A stretch of 64,000 nt of DNA from Tepidibacillus decaturensis (GCF_001561915.1 NZ_LSKU01000001.1:1456921-1520920), one strand, 5' to 3'; shown: positions 51,783 through 62,155, numbered from the stretch's first letter. Numbers and translations: made by a program. The notes: generated from the sequence alone by a model not told the origin.

Positions 51783-51862
51783 AAGTGCAACCTGGCAACC
51801 ATAGTTAATCCCTTAGGCCCATAGCTTTGCGTCCCTACCTTTCAATAGGTTTGCCAAAATAT
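51783..51862 (-). ncRNA. Cyclic-di-GMP-I riboswitch (GEMM-I), copy 1
   Basis: In minus-strand RNA the conserved core appears in order: GGCAAACC, a short stem with a GAAA tetraloop, GGGACGCAAAGC, the GGCCTAA block, then GGTTGCCAGGTTGC closing the second helix. These are the invariant elements of the class I c-di-GMP aptamer, including the tetraloop and its receptor. It lies upstream of the PAS kinase operon that encodes an HD-GYP phosphodiesterase. Confidence 0.9.
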
Positions 51863-51909
51863 ATCGTTTTTTATCGTTTATTGAATTATACTGAAATATA
51901 TGATGAGAT

Positions 51910-54207
51910 TCAATTAAGAATAGACACCCTACCTTTAATAGGCAGTTTTACCACAAATTTAGATCCTATTCCTTCTTTACTTTCTACAGATATTTCCCCT
52001 TGATGTTTGTTTACAACGATATCATAAGAAATACTTAATCCAAGACCCGTTCCTGTTCCAACAGGCTTTGTAGTAAAAAAAGGTTCATAGATTCTATTGA
52101 TAAGCTCTTCTTTTATTCCGATCCCATTATCCTCTATTTCACAGTATACATATTCTTCTTTTTGATAAGTCCTAATCGTAATCATCCCTTCATTACTATC
52201 CTGTTTCATTTCTATTGCATAAGCAGCATTCAGAATTAAATTTAAAATCACTTGATTGATTTCGGCACCAATGGCAATGATGTTGGGGATATCTGTCAGC
52301 TCTTCATTGATATTCGTATCATATGTAATTTTACTTTTGGCGATAATTAAAGCGGTTTTAATTCCTTCATTAAGATCGTAAGGACTAAATTCATTTAATT
52401 GATCAATACTGGAAAAAGCCCTTAGTGCATTTACAATCATTTTAATCCGTTCTAATCCTTCATTTGTATCATTTAATAGTTCAAAAAGATCTTCCATTAC
52501 AAAGGCAATCTTGTTATTCTTTTCATATTCTATAATATCATCCAATATTTTTTCTTTTTTCTCAGTTGAAAGTTCTGAGAAATTGAGCAAGGCATCTTTA
52601 TACTTTTGTAAGAGTTCCTCTATTTTTAAAGTATATTTTTTAAATGTATGGTAATTACTCGTAATAAAACCCAAGGGGTTATTGATTTCATGAGCGATTC
52701 CTGCCGCCAGTTGACCGATTCCTGCCATTTTTTCTTTTTGAATCAATTGAGATTGTGCGTCATTTAACTTCCTAATGGTTTTCTGAAGCACTATATTTTG
52801 TTCTTCTATTTTTTTATAAAGTATTTTCTTTTCAGTAATATCCTCTCTCACTGATATAAAATATTTAATTGTACCGTTTTCATCCTTTATTGAGGAAACA
52901 GAGGTCGATTCCCAATACAACTCTCCATTCTTTTTCTTATTATAAAATTCACCAGACCATTCTTTACCTGAAAGTATAGTCTTCCAAAAATCAATATACA
53001 TTTCTTTAGGATGTATTCCGGATTTAAGAATGCTTACATTTTTCCCTATCACTTCTTTATACGTATAACCACTAACTTGCGTAAATTTTGGATTTATGTA
53101 TTGGATGTACCCGTTTATATCTGTAATAATTACAGATGAAGGACTATGTTCAATCGCACTAAGCAACTTATTAATCTCTTCATCAGCCTGTTTTCTTTTG
53201 GTTATTTCATCAGATATCGTCAATCTATTTTTTTCCAATAACTCTTCCATATTTTTGTAGATGATATTATTTTCAATAATGACTGCTGCTTGTCCTGCCA
53301 AAGAATAAATAATCATTTCATCTTTATCACTAAAAGAAATAACCTTATTTGCTTTCATTTTATTAATAAGCTGTATCACGCCTAACACACGATCTCGGTG
53401 ATCCTTCATCGGCACCGTTAAGATTGACTTTGTTCTATAACCAGTAACTTGATCAAAACCAGAATTAAACTGGTATTCAACATCACTTGGCAAATCATAA
53501 GCATCATCAATTCGTAATGATTGACCAGTAATCACAGCGTAACCAGAAATTCCATTTTTTGAAATCGGCGACGTTGTTGATTCTAGTTCTACCTTCAGGC
53601 TATTATTTCTCGCTAATACAAATTTTAATAATTGATTTTTAGAATTTCTTTCATAAGTAGTCCAATCGAGATTATCTTGGTTAACAACTATATAAATCGT
53701 TCCAGCATCAGCAGAAGTCATTTCCATCGATGAATCCATAATTTGTTGTAATAGCTTATTAATATCTTTCTCAGCGGATAATTCTTTTCCTATATTATAG
53801 AAACGTTGTACTTCCTTTTCTAAAGTATCCAATTTTTGTTGACGTGTCAGATTATTCTTAAGCTTATAAAGGAATTTACTTATTGTAAACTTACTCTTGC
53901 ACACAAGAATATCATCAAGAAAAGCTTCTCTTGAAAGTAAGTCTATGTTATCTTGAAATAAACCAATCGTTTTATTCTGTGGCTTTCTTAGAATTTGGAA
54001 AAGCTGCTCTTCCATTTGATTTAGGAATATATGGTCAATAAAGATAATGGTATCATCGGGATCTTGGTTTAATCTTAATTCCTTTTCCAATTGGATTAAA
54101 TCTGTAATGATAAGTATCGGTTCAAATTCATTTTTAATGACATCCAAAAACTCTTCGTATTTTTTGATAGATTCTATACAGATGATCGTTTTTAAATTCG
54201 TCAACAA
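51910..54207 (-). CDS. GAF-PAS sensor histidine kinase
   Basis: 765 residues, no membrane segment. Residues 1-120 are receiver-like but lack the usual phospho-Asp context; 140-310 are a GAF domain (LLQQIMDSSMEMTSADAGTIYIVV, ISGYAVITGQSLRIDDAYDLPSDVEYQFN, ILTVPMKDHRDRVLGVIQLIN); 340-460 are PAS/PAC (IEHSPSSVIITDINGYIQYINPKFTQVSGYTYKEVIGKN); then HisKA (EKMAGIGQLAAGIAHEINNPLGF, phospho-His in AHEINNP) and HATPase_c (EINQVILNLILNAAYAIEMKQ, EDNGIGI, GTGTGLGLSISYDIVVNKHQG). TTG start with GAGGTG. Strongly similar to the kinase in the next operon, probably a paralogue, and a candidate partner for the orphan receivers. Confidence 0.9.
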   Translation of the reverse strand: MLTNLKTIICIESIKKYEEFLDVIKNEFEPILIITDLIQLEKELRLNQDPDDTIIFIDHIFLNQMEEQLFQILRKPQNKTIGLFQDNIDLLSREAFLDDILVCKSKFTISKFLYKLKNNLTRQQKLDTLEKEVQRFYNIGKELSAEKDINKLLQQIMDSSMEMTSADAGTIYIVVNQDNLDWTTYERNSKNQLLKFVLARNNSLKVELESTTSPISKNGISGYAVITGQSLRIDDAYDLPSDVEYQFNSGFDQVTGYRTKSILTVPMKDHRDRVLGVIQLINKMKANKVISFSDKDEMIIYSLAGQAAVIIENNIIYKNMEELLEKNRLTISDEITKRKQADEEINKLLSAIEHSPSSVIITDINGYIQYINPKFTQVSGYTYKEVIGKNVSILKSGIHPKEMYIDFWKTILSGKEWSGEFYNKKKNGELYWESTSVSSIKDENGTIKYFISVREDITEKKILYKKIEEQNIVLQKTIRKLNDAQSQLIQKEKMAGIGQLAAGIAHEINNPLGFITSNYHTFKKYTLKIEELLQKYKDALLNFSELSTEKKEKILDDIIEYEKNNKIAFVMEDLFELLNDTNEGLERIKMIVNALRAFSSIDQLNEFSPYDLNEGIKTALIIAKSKITYDTNINEELTDIPNIIAIGAEINQVILNLILNAAYAIEMKQDSNEGMITIRTYQKEEYVYCEIEDNGIGIKEELINRIYEPFFTTKPVGTGTGLGLSISYDIVVNKHQGEISVESKEGIGSKFVVKLPIKGRVSILN

Positions 54208-54216
54208 AATTGCACC

Positions 54217-54912
54217 TCATTCCTGAATCAATAAGAAGATAAAACCGATCATAGATATCAATACATCCATGAAAAGTTTTGCTATAAAATAGTTTAGGCT
54301 CATCCATGTACGCCATTTTCTATTATAATAAATAATTAATCCTATGATAATAGCCAATAATCCGATTAAAAAATATATAGAAAAAGAAAAGCTTAGATAA
54401 AAAATAAAAAAAGAAACAATCCTTGTTAATTGGCCAACACCCTTTTCATTTCCATTAAAAAATTTTTTCTGGTATGCAGGAAAAATAGCTTTCAGTATAA
54501 ACTGAATCAAAATTGCGGAAAAAGATGAGATAAAGACCAGAATAATAAGAAACTTGATGATTTGCACATCAATAAGTAATGGTGGAGAAATTTTAACAAT
54601 TATAGTAGATAACCAATATAGGATCATGATGTGCACGACTTGGTCCAAAATAAAATAGAGAAATGAACCTAAAGAACTCTTAATGGATAGTTTTGATTTA
54701 AATGAGTCGATCATAAAATGGAGAATCCCGTTTAATAAAATAAATCCCAATATGTAAGAATTAAATGGGAATAGAAGAATCAGCATGCAAATTGTTATAA
54801 TTGATGAATGAAGTAAATTCCATCTCCAATATTTTAGTTTATTTTCTGCAATTTTACCTGTTTGAAATGTAAAATCACCTAGCAGGTGGCCTAATAGTAA
54901 GTAATAGAACAC
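54217..54912 (-). CDS. DUF3307 family multi-pass membrane protein
   Basis: 231 residues with about six or seven hydrophobic helices (LLLGHLLGDFTFQTGKIAENK at the start matches the DUF3307 pattern, L-L-x-H-x-x-x-D-F-x-x-Q). The central FMIDSFKSKL...DQVVHIMILYW carries the conserved His/Asp pair of the family. Function unknown. It is 9 nt upstream of the sensor kinase gene, in one operon, so it might be a membrane partner or input module. GTG start with GAGGGG upstream. Confidence 0.75.
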   Translation of the reverse strand: MFYYLLLGHLLGDFTFQTGKIAENKLKYWRWNLLHSSIITICMLILLFPFNSYILGFILLNGILHFMIDSFKSKLSIKSSLGSFLYFILDQVVHIMILYWLSTIIVKISPPLLIDVQIIKFLIILVFISSFSAILIQFILKAIFPAYQKKFFNGNEKGVGQLTRIVSFFIFYLSFSFSIYFLIGLLAIIIGLIIYYNRKWRTWMSLNYFIAKLFMDVLISMIGFIFLLIQE

Positions 54913-54970
54913 ATCATTTACCCCTCTGTCTTATTTTAATATGCGAATGTATACATACTTTAAAAGATAG

Positions 54971-55005
54971 ATGAAAACCCTCTTAAATTTTAAGAGGGTT
55001 TTCAT
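54971..55005. terminator. Terminator between the secreted protein and DUF3307 genes
   Basis: GAAAACCCTCTTAA / TTAAGAGGGTTTTC almost perfect stem with a tiny loop; can act in both directions, mainly for the gene ending at 55012. Confidence 0.8.
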
Positions 55006-55011
55006 GGATGA

Positions 55012-55410
55012 TTACAAGTCCCAAGCATAACGTGAAAAATGCTCAGCCAAAATTTGTTGTTTCTTAACATGAACCTCAATATTTTCCCCTGTTGCCTGAT
55101 CGTAAAGAAGTCCATCGTATTTGTCTATTCTAATGTGAACCTTTTTATAGAAATTTGGTGTGTCCGGGGCAAATTCAACATATCCTACCCCATTCTCAGC
55201 ATAAACCTTGACATCAAAAGTGGCCGGCAACTTCGCTGGATCGATAAAATCCTTTTTAAACTCAACATTGACAAAGCCAACTTGATATCTGCCACCATCT
55301 TCTGTTACCGTAATCGTATCCGTATAAATCACTGGATTCTCAGCTGCCACAACTGGTATGCTTGAAAGCAAGAGTACAACTGCTGTGATGATAAACATCA
55401 TTCTTTTCAT
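55012..55410 (-). CDS. Small secreted protein under c-di-GMP riboswitch
   Basis: 132 residues with a signal peptide (MMFIITAVVLLLSSIPVVAAENP). The mature part is beta-rich: VIYTDTITVTEDGGRYQVGFVNVEFKKDFIDP, then TFDVKVYAENGVGYVEFAPDTP, FYKKVHIRIDKYDGLLYDQATGENIEVHVKKQQILAEHFSRYAWDL. No Cys; no recognised catalytic residues or LPXTG. I do not recognise a family. ATG at 55410 follows AAAGGAGGTGAGACGA; a frame to 55518 overlaps the terminator and is excluded. It is a direct target of the second riboswitch, so it may be a biofilm or surface component. Confidence 0.75.
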   Translation of the reverse strand: MKRMMFIITAVVLLLSSIPVVAAENPVIYTDTITVTEDGGRYQVGFVNVEFKKDFIDPAKLPATFDVKVYAENGVGYVEFAPDTPNFYKKVHIRIDKYDGLLYDQATGENIEVHVKKQQILAEHFSRYAWDL

Positions 55411-55449
55411 TCGTCTCACCTCCTTTCGAACCTTATCGCTAAAAGAAAA

Positions 55450-55478
55450 GGCACCTATATGAACAAGCCATAGGCGCC
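55450..55478 (-). terminator. Riboswitch-associated terminator
   Basis: GGCGCCTAT / ATAGGTGCC stem (minus strand, one G-U) followed by TTTTCTTTT, between the second riboswitch and the secreted-protein gene. Confidence 0.75.
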
Positions 55479-55568
55479 AAGATGATTTGCTTATTAGACA
55501 AATCAATAAATAACTCAAGTCATGCTATTTAAAACGAACAAACGTTAAGCATAACCCTAGTAACTTCG

Positions 55569-55657
55569 TTTCGGCAACCTGGCAATCATAGAATGATTAT
55601 TCCTTAGACCCATGGCTTTGCGTCCTTACCTTTCGATAAGTTTGCTATTATCGACAT
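55569..55657 (-). ncRNA. Cyclic-di-GMP-I riboswitch (GEMM-I), copy 2
   Basis: Minus-strand RNA shows GCAAACTT, the GAAA tetraloop stem, GGACGCAAAGC, GGGTCTAAGG and GATTGCCAGGTTGCC. It shares the architecture of copy 1 but with diverged stem sequences, so these are separate functional units rather than a recent duplication. Confidence 0.9.
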
Positions 55658-55830
55658 CTATTAAGTTTTTTACAAAAAACGACAAAATCGTTTCAATTCT
55701 TATCAATACCGTATATAATAGATTTGGAATGATTTACTAACTTACTTTAAGATAAATAAACCATAAACTTCACTTTTTGTCAATCAAAGAACCTAGTTTT
55801 TATCATTTTTTTACGCTAGGAGGGATTCTT

Positions 55831-58800
55831 ATTCTTTGTTTTAATTGCGGTTATCACTTACCATCAAATTATCCAAAGGAATGTCCTTTATGTGGGATGA
55901 AATTGCCAATAAAATGTTCTTCCTGTGATTCGCCTAACCCCATCATGGCCAAGTTTTGCTTTAATTGTGGACATAAAATATCCCAATCAGAGATTGAAAG
56001 CTCTGTGCAAAACTATGAGATTCTTACGGAAAACAGAAAAAATGTAGCTGTCATCTTTGCTGATGTATCTGGATTTACGGCATTGTCGGAAAAAATGGAT
56101 CCAGAGGAAGTTCGGGAAATCATCAATGAAACTTTTGCTTATATCACCAAACCTGTATATGAATTGGAAGGAACCATCGACAAGTACATCGGTGACTGTG
56201 TGATGATTCTTTTCGGAGCAAAATATCCTCATAGCGATGACCCTTACAGAGCCGTCAGCTGTGGCATGAAGATGATCGACTTAATCCAAGATTTTTCAAA
56301 AGAAAGACTATCCAGTAAAGGGGTAACATTAAATCTTTCCATCGGAATTAATTACGGTCAGGTTGTGACTGGAAGTGTGGGAAACTATTTTGATAAAGAC
56401 TTTACCGTTATGGGAGATGTGGTCAACACAGCGCAAAGACTTCAAACTCAAGCAGCAGCTGGCACGATCCTTGTATCAGAATCTGTCTATCAAGAAACAA
56501 ATGATCAAATTGATTACTCTCCTGAAAAAGAGATCATTGCCAAAAACAAAGAAAAACCAGTAAAATGCTTTAGCCCTCTTCATTTAAAACGAGAAGCAGC
56601 TATTGATTCGCTGTTTTTAATCGAACGGGATGATGAAACGAACTTTCTGCATTCAATCTACAATCAACTAAATAGCACAGAGTATGTCACCATTATCGGG
56701 GAGGCAGGAACTGGTAAAACAAGCCTGCTAAGAAGCTTTACGTCAAAACTAGACAATCAACTTAAAAAACATTGGGTCGATATCAATGTTGGCTACAAAA
56801 ACAGAATCTATTCGGTTCTGTCCAACATAATCTACCAAATGATGAACCTCCATCCTACTGAAAGTGAAAAGATAAAAGAAAACCGCCTAAAGTCGTATCT
56901 TGCTTATCTCTTTCAAAACTCAAGCATTGGTGAGGAGGAGACTCAACGGAACTATCGTTTTTTAAGCTTGGTTATGGGTTTAAAAAGAGACCATGAATTT
57001 CAGAATATCTTGAATGCGATGAACTATGAAGATATCAAAAGAGAAATATTCAATCAGGTTTCTTTATTTATCAGACAGGCCGCTCGTAAAGAACCTTTTG
57101 TTATCATCATTGAGAATATCCACTGGGCAGACGCAGGATCAATGGAAATATTGACAAATCTGGTCAAAACACTGCCAGATGTGAAATCTCTTTTCATTTT
57201 TACTTCAAGATATGAAAGAGAAGAATTAAATAATAGTGGCAAAGATAGCCATTCTATTCTGAAACTCAAACCGCTTAGTCCAACTGGAACAGAGAAACTA
57301 GCTTGCAAACTATTAAATTGTAGCCATCTTGATGAACCATTGCTTCAGGCGATTATTCAATTTACAAAAGGATATCCACTCCATATCAAAGAATATTTGA
57401 TGGCTCTTAAAAGAAGAAAAACATTCTCTATTCAAGACGGAACCGCATCGATCGATGTATCCGAACTTCAGACGATTCCTAACACCATCGAAAGCCTTAT
57501 TTTAGCTAACTTATCTGATTTAGATGAATCGGCGAGAAACTTATTACAACTCGCTTCAGTTATCGGGAAAGAGTTTCATTTATCCTGGTTGACTCATTTA
57601 ATGAATTCAACATCCACTGAAGATATATTAGCGCTACCAGTAAAAATGAATATTATTTCACTGCAATCGGTTCACACCTCTTTAGGGATAGACAAAATCT
57701 ATACCTTTAATCAAGAAACGGTAAGAGAAGTCATTTATCATAGTATGCTAAACAAAACAAAAATGGAATATCATAAAAAAATTGCGGAATGGCTTGAAAT
57801 CAACTATGAAAAAGACCTTGAAAACTATTACGAACAATTAGCCACTCATTTTGAAAAAGCTGGTAGCCTAAGTCAAGCAAAAGAGTATTACTATAAAGCG
57901 GCTTTCAGATTAAAAAAGGATTATCAATATACTAGTGCTTTAGACTTTTTTAAGAAATACCTTGAAATCAACGAGAAAACACAAAATAAAGATACAAATA
58001 AAACGATTCTTTCTCTCATAGAAATGGGAAATATTTATACTATCCTTGCCCAATATGACAATGCATTAGATCATCTTAAAAAAGCGCTTGAGATCGCAAA
58101 TGTATCAGATGATATCTATCAGATTCAAATCATGATTGCGAATCTCTACAAAGCAATGAGCCAGTTTGAAAAGGCATTGGAAGTGTTAGATGAAATCCAA
58201 CCTAAAATCAGACAAAACAGCAATACGTATGGAAAATTCCTACAATTAAAATGCAATGTGTTAATCATCTTAGGAAATCCTGAAGCATTATCAATAGCTG
58301 AAAAATCGGAAGAAATCTTATTAAAAACAAGGGATTATGAAAATCTAGCAGAAACGATGAGACAAGCTGGTATTTTATATTTTATGAATGGAGATACAGA
58401 TAATTCTCTGTTTTATTTAAACAAAGCTTATGATTATGCTGAAAGAGTAAATAACCTGAGAACAATGGTTAAAATTTCAGGAAATTTAGGAATTATTTAT
58501 CATACATCTGGCATGATATCCAAAGCGATTAATTATTTTAACAAAGCGATCGAAATAACAAAAAAATATCAAATATTCATACTTATATCGCCACTCTTAA
58601 CAATTTAGGAATTCTTTATCTGCAAAAAGGCATATTCGCTAAAGCTGAATCATTATTTCAAGAGGCCATTGCAAAAGCTCAAGATGGAGTATCCATCTAT
58701 TTAATGGACATCGCATTATTGAACTTAGGTGACTTAATGTATGAAAAAGGAAAGATAGACCAAGCTTTTGACTACTACAAGCAATCGCTGGAAATAGCAA

Positions 58801-59357
58801 AAACACATGGTTTACCTGTTGAGGAAGGAATTAATTATATAGGGATAGCAAAGCTTTATTTCAAGCAAAAAGCCGATCAAAAAATTCCTGAGCTCTTAGA
58901 AAAATCCAAGCAAATTTTTAATGAAACAAATGAGATCTCCTATCTTAGCGACTATTATCGCTATAAGAGTGTATACGAACTGAATCATCATCATCTTGAT
59001 CTTGCTGTCGAACATTGTGACCAAGCGATTAATTTTGCCGTGAAAACAAAAAACGATTTGAAAAAATTAAAGGCTTTACGGCTTAAGGGAATCCTTTTAG
59101 TGAAGAAAAACATGTACAATGAAGCGATGACACAATATAATGAATCCATCCATTTAGCTGAACAATTAGAATCAGATTATGAAGCAGCAAAGGGATATTA
59201 CAGACGATTTGAAGCCCTTCTCTCTTCAGATCGCTATGAAGATGCGATAAAAGATTTGCAAAAGGCAAAAGAATTGATCGAGAAAGTGGATGGGTCTAGA
59301 TGGACGCCTATCGTTCAACAAGCTTATGAACAATATTGTAATCTAAACCATCAATAA
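55831..59357 (+). pseudogene. Zinc-ribbon / class III nucleotidyl cyclase / AAA ATPase / TPR protein, frame broken at an A7 run
   Basis: About 1175 residues when the break is repaired. Order: two or three zinc ribbons (CFNCGYHLP, CPLCG, CSSCDSPNPIMAKFCFNCG); a cyclase domain (VIFADVSGFTALSEKMDPEEVREI with metal Asp, TIDKYIGDCVMILFGA with adenine-type Lys and second Asp, VMGDVVNTAQRLQ with Asp, Asn and Arg) whose residues fit an active adenylate cyclase; a STAND-type ATPase (GEAGTGKTSLLR; IIIENIHWADAGSMEIL); then about 10 TPR units. The break is an A7 run (58560-58566); one more A links EITKK to ISNIHTYIATLNNLGILYL. No ATG: AGGAGGG is placed 6 nt before an in-frame ATT at 55831; the only other start, TTG at 55777, has no ribosome site. 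Confidence 0.8.
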
Positions 59358-59371
59358 CAATTAAAACAAAA

Positions 59372-59416
59372 AAGGGGCTGTCAATAGATGATTTTATCTA
59401 CTATTGACAGCCCCTT
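59372..59416. terminator. Bidirectional terminator between cyclase and chemoreceptor genes
   Basis: AAGGGGCTGTCAATAG / CTATTGACAGCCCCTT long stem, followed by T-rich flanks on both sides. Confidence 0.85.
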
Positions 59417-59456
59417 GATTTATTTATGGAAAATCAGGGCTTATATGACTTTAAAG

Positions 59457-61241
59457 TTAAACCTTAAATTTTTTGATCATCTCATTTAATCTTTGTGCTA
59501 AATCCGCTTGTGAATTGGCCACTTTACTTACTTCTTCAATCGCAGTTGAAATCTCAATCGAATTGTTGGCAATGTCTTGGGAACTAGCTGCTGATTGTTC
59601 TACAGATGAGGCCACTGATTCAATCGCTGAATTGATTTGGTCAATCGATGTTGAGATTTGTTCTGATTTTGCTGTAAATTCCTCAAATAATTGACCGATT
59701 ACATTAGCATCTTGTTGATATTGTTCGCCAGTCTCAAGCAACATTTTGTAATCAGTAGCTACCTTATCATTTACAAATTGTAAAATATCCTTGGCATTCT
59801 CCGATAAATGATGAAAACCATCTTGTACTTGCTTGACCACTTGTTGAATTTCAGAAACGGTAGAGGTAGATTGCTCAGCCAATTTACGTACTTCATCAGC
59901 AACTACAGCAAAACCTTTGCCATGTTCCCCAGCTCTTGCTGCTTCAATTGCTGCATTTAAGGCTAATAAATTGGTTTGTCCTGCAATTTCTGCGATCACT
60001 TCAGCCATTCTGCCAATTTCTGAAACAACTTTTCCTGCTTCGATGGCTTTAAGGATCCGTTCTTGTTTTTCTTCATAAATTACAGACGCTTCTTTACTTG
60101 AATGTTCTACATTTTCTTTTATTTGTTCGGCTCTCTTCTCAATTTCCTTTGCGATTACATTCCCTTCTCCTGCACTTGTGACGAATTGGTTAGTTGCCGT
60201 TGCTACTTCTTGTCCTGATGCGCTAATCTCCTCGGTAGAGGCGCTGGTTTCTTCCATTCCCGCTGCGATCTGTTGTGTTGCTGCATTAATGGTTTGACTT
60301 TGAGCGGATATTTCCTCCACTGTAGCAGAGAGCTGCTGGCTAGAATCGTCTAACTCCCTTATATTCGTACTAATTTCTTTTATCATCCCTTTTAAATTAG
60401 CAACCATCATATTAAGTACTTTTCCAAGCTCGCCAATTTCATCATTAGACTCAATTGTAACCTCATTAATAGAAAGATCATTATTTGCTATTTTTGTAAT
60501 CTGATTAGCAACAATCAAAATTCGGTTTGATAGTCTATTGCTGAATATATAAACAATGATTCCAGCTAAGAGAATAAGAATCACCATAATCACAAGTTGA
60601 AAGGAGACATTCTTTATCATATTTTCCTTGTACACCTTTTCTTGTTGGCCAACTATTGTATCAATTTCATCGATATAGTTTCCTGTACTTACGATATAAT
60701 TCCATGGTTCAAAGAGTTTTGAATAGACTCTTTTCTCCGTTAGCTTATTTGTTCCTACATCTGTAGGTTTTTCCCACATATATTCGGAAAATCCATTATT
60801 TTCACCGTCTTTAGCAGCTTTAATAATATTTTGGATTAAGTAAGTACCATTCGGATCTTTGATATTAAGTCTGTTGGTACCTTCCTGATCTGGAAGCATT
60901 GGATGTCCAACCAACATACCATCTGTTCGATCAATCCAAAAATAGCCGGAATCTCCATAGCGCAGTTCCTTTACTAGCTTAACACCTAGATTTTTCGCAT
61001 CATCTTCACTCATCGTTCCATTTTGATATTGACTATACGCATAGTTTAATAGAGTGACTGCCGTTTCTACTTCACTTTTAATCATCGTGTCATAATCTCT
61101 TAAAAGATTTTCTTTAAAATGGTTTAGTGATTGATGATTTTGATTGATTGTAGATAAAATATTATATCCACCTAAAAGACCTAAAACAACCAGTACAATA
61201 ATAACAAAAAACATGATTAGTTTATATTTTATTTTTCTCAT
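59457..61241 (-). CDS. Methyl-accepting chemotaxis protein with Cache sensor
   Basis: 594 residues. TM1 near the N-terminus ([19 protein letters not shown]), an extracytoplasmic single-Cache domain ([41 protein letters not shown]...[22 protein letters not shown]), TM2 ([18 protein letters not shown]), a HAMP domain and a long coiled-coil signalling domain with the tip [43 protein letters not shown]. It controls CheA and flagellar rotation. ATG at 61241 follows AAAGGAGCAGGGAA. The ligand is not evident; single-Cache receptors often sense small organic acids. Confidence 0.93.
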   Translation of the reverse strand: MRKIKYKLIMFFVIIVLVVLGLLGGYNILSTINQNHQSLNHFKENLLRDYDTMIKSEVETAVTLLNYAYSQYQNGTMSEDDAKNLGVKLVKELRYGDSGYFWIDRTDGMLVGHPMLPDQEGTNRLNIKDPNGTYLIQNIIKAAKDGENNGFSEYMWEKPTDVGTNKLTEKRVYSKLFEPWNYIVSTGNYIDEIDTIVGQQEKVYKENMIKNVSFQLVIMVILILLAGIIVYIFSNRLSNRILIVANQITKIANNDLSINEVTIESNDEIGELGKVLNMMVANLKGMIKEISTNIRELDDSSQQLSATVEEISAQSQTINAATQQIAAGMEETSASTEEISASGQEVATATNQFVTSAGEGNVIAKEIEKRAEQIKENVEHSSKEASVIYEEKQERILKAIEAGKVVSEIGRMAEVIAEIAGQTNLLALNAAIEAARAGEHGKGFAVVADEVRKLAEQSTSTVSEIQQVVKQVQDGFHHLSENAKDILQFVNDKVATDYKMLLETGEQYQQDANVIGQLFEEFTAKSEQISTSIDQINSAIESVASSVEQSAASSQDIANNSIEISTAIEEVSKVANSQADLAQRLNEMIKKFKV

Positions 61242-61420
61242 TTCCCTGCTCCTTTTCGACAAAATCTATTATTTTTGAACTTAGTTTGACAAAATATCAT
61301 AGTAAAGTTTACTAAATTTTGATAGATTTTTGAATAATATTCCCCAAAAATAAGACTAAAAATAGGTCAAAATAACTAGATTGCATTAACACGAAAAGGA
61401 GTTTAGGAAGTGGCTATTGT

Positions 61421-62140
61421 TTATTTTTGTTGCGATTGACTCATTTGCATTACTCTTTGTACATTTCTACTACGGTAAAGAATCGTGCTTCTTTTTAAAT
61501 ACTCTAGCGGAATACTCCAGACATGAACGAGTCGAGTAAATGGCCAAATGCCAAAGATGGCAAAGGCAAAGAGTGTATGCAATTTAAATAGTAAAGGTAC
61601 ATCAACCATTAGTGTTGGATCTGGTCTAAAGAGAAGCAATCCTCTTAACCAAGGTGCAAGGGTTTCTCGATAGTCAAATCCACCAACGAATAAATTAAAT
61701 CCTAGGGTATTATAGACACCTATCGCAATCTCTATAAACAAGAGAACCGCAATTAGAATATCGCTAATATGACTTGTCATACGAACTCGTTTTACATTGA
61801 CTCGACGGAATAATAGGATCATGATCCCAGCTAATGTGATGATTCCAGCAAAACCACCCCCAAAGATCGCTCCAGCATGATACATCTCTTCTGTCATCCC
61901 AAGTGCTTTGGTCCAAGCTTTAGGAACAAGCAATCCAACCAAATGACCACCAAAAACCATCAGAATCCCTAGATGAAAGAGAATGCTTCCCCATTTTAAG
62001 GATTTCTTTTCCATAAATTCGCTTGATTTTGCTGTCCAGCCAAATTGATCCGTATTATAACGATAAATATGACCAACAACAAATATGGTTAATGTTAGAT
62101 AAGGGAATATTACCCACCAAAATTGATTCCAAACGTTCAT
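61421..62140 (-). CDS. narI: Respiratory nitrate reductase gamma subunit NarI
   Basis: 239 residues, five membrane helices with His ligands for the b-type hemes: HIYRYNTDQFGWTAK (N-terminal), FHLGILMVFGGHLVGL (His pair), LLFKLHTLFAFAIFGIWPFTRLVHVWSIPL (second pair). It passes electrons from menaquinol to NarH. ATG 62140 with AGGAGGAGG; last gene of narGHJI in this window, 15 nt after narJ. No terminator seen between it and the chemoreceptor gene. Confidence 0.95.
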   Translation of the reverse strand: MNVWNQFWWVIFPYLTLTIFVVGHIYRYNTDQFGWTAKSSEFMEKKSLKWGSILFHLGILMVFGGHLVGLLVPKAWTKALGMTEEMYHAGAIFGGGFAGIITLAGIMILLFRRVNVKRVRMTSHISDILIAVLLFIEIAIGVYNTLGFNLFVGGFDYRETLAPWLRGLLLFRPDPTLMVDVPLLFKLHTLFAFAIFGIWPFTRLVHVWSIPLEYLKRSTILYRSRNVQRVMQMSQSQQK

Positions 62141-62155
62141 CTTTGCACCTCCTCC

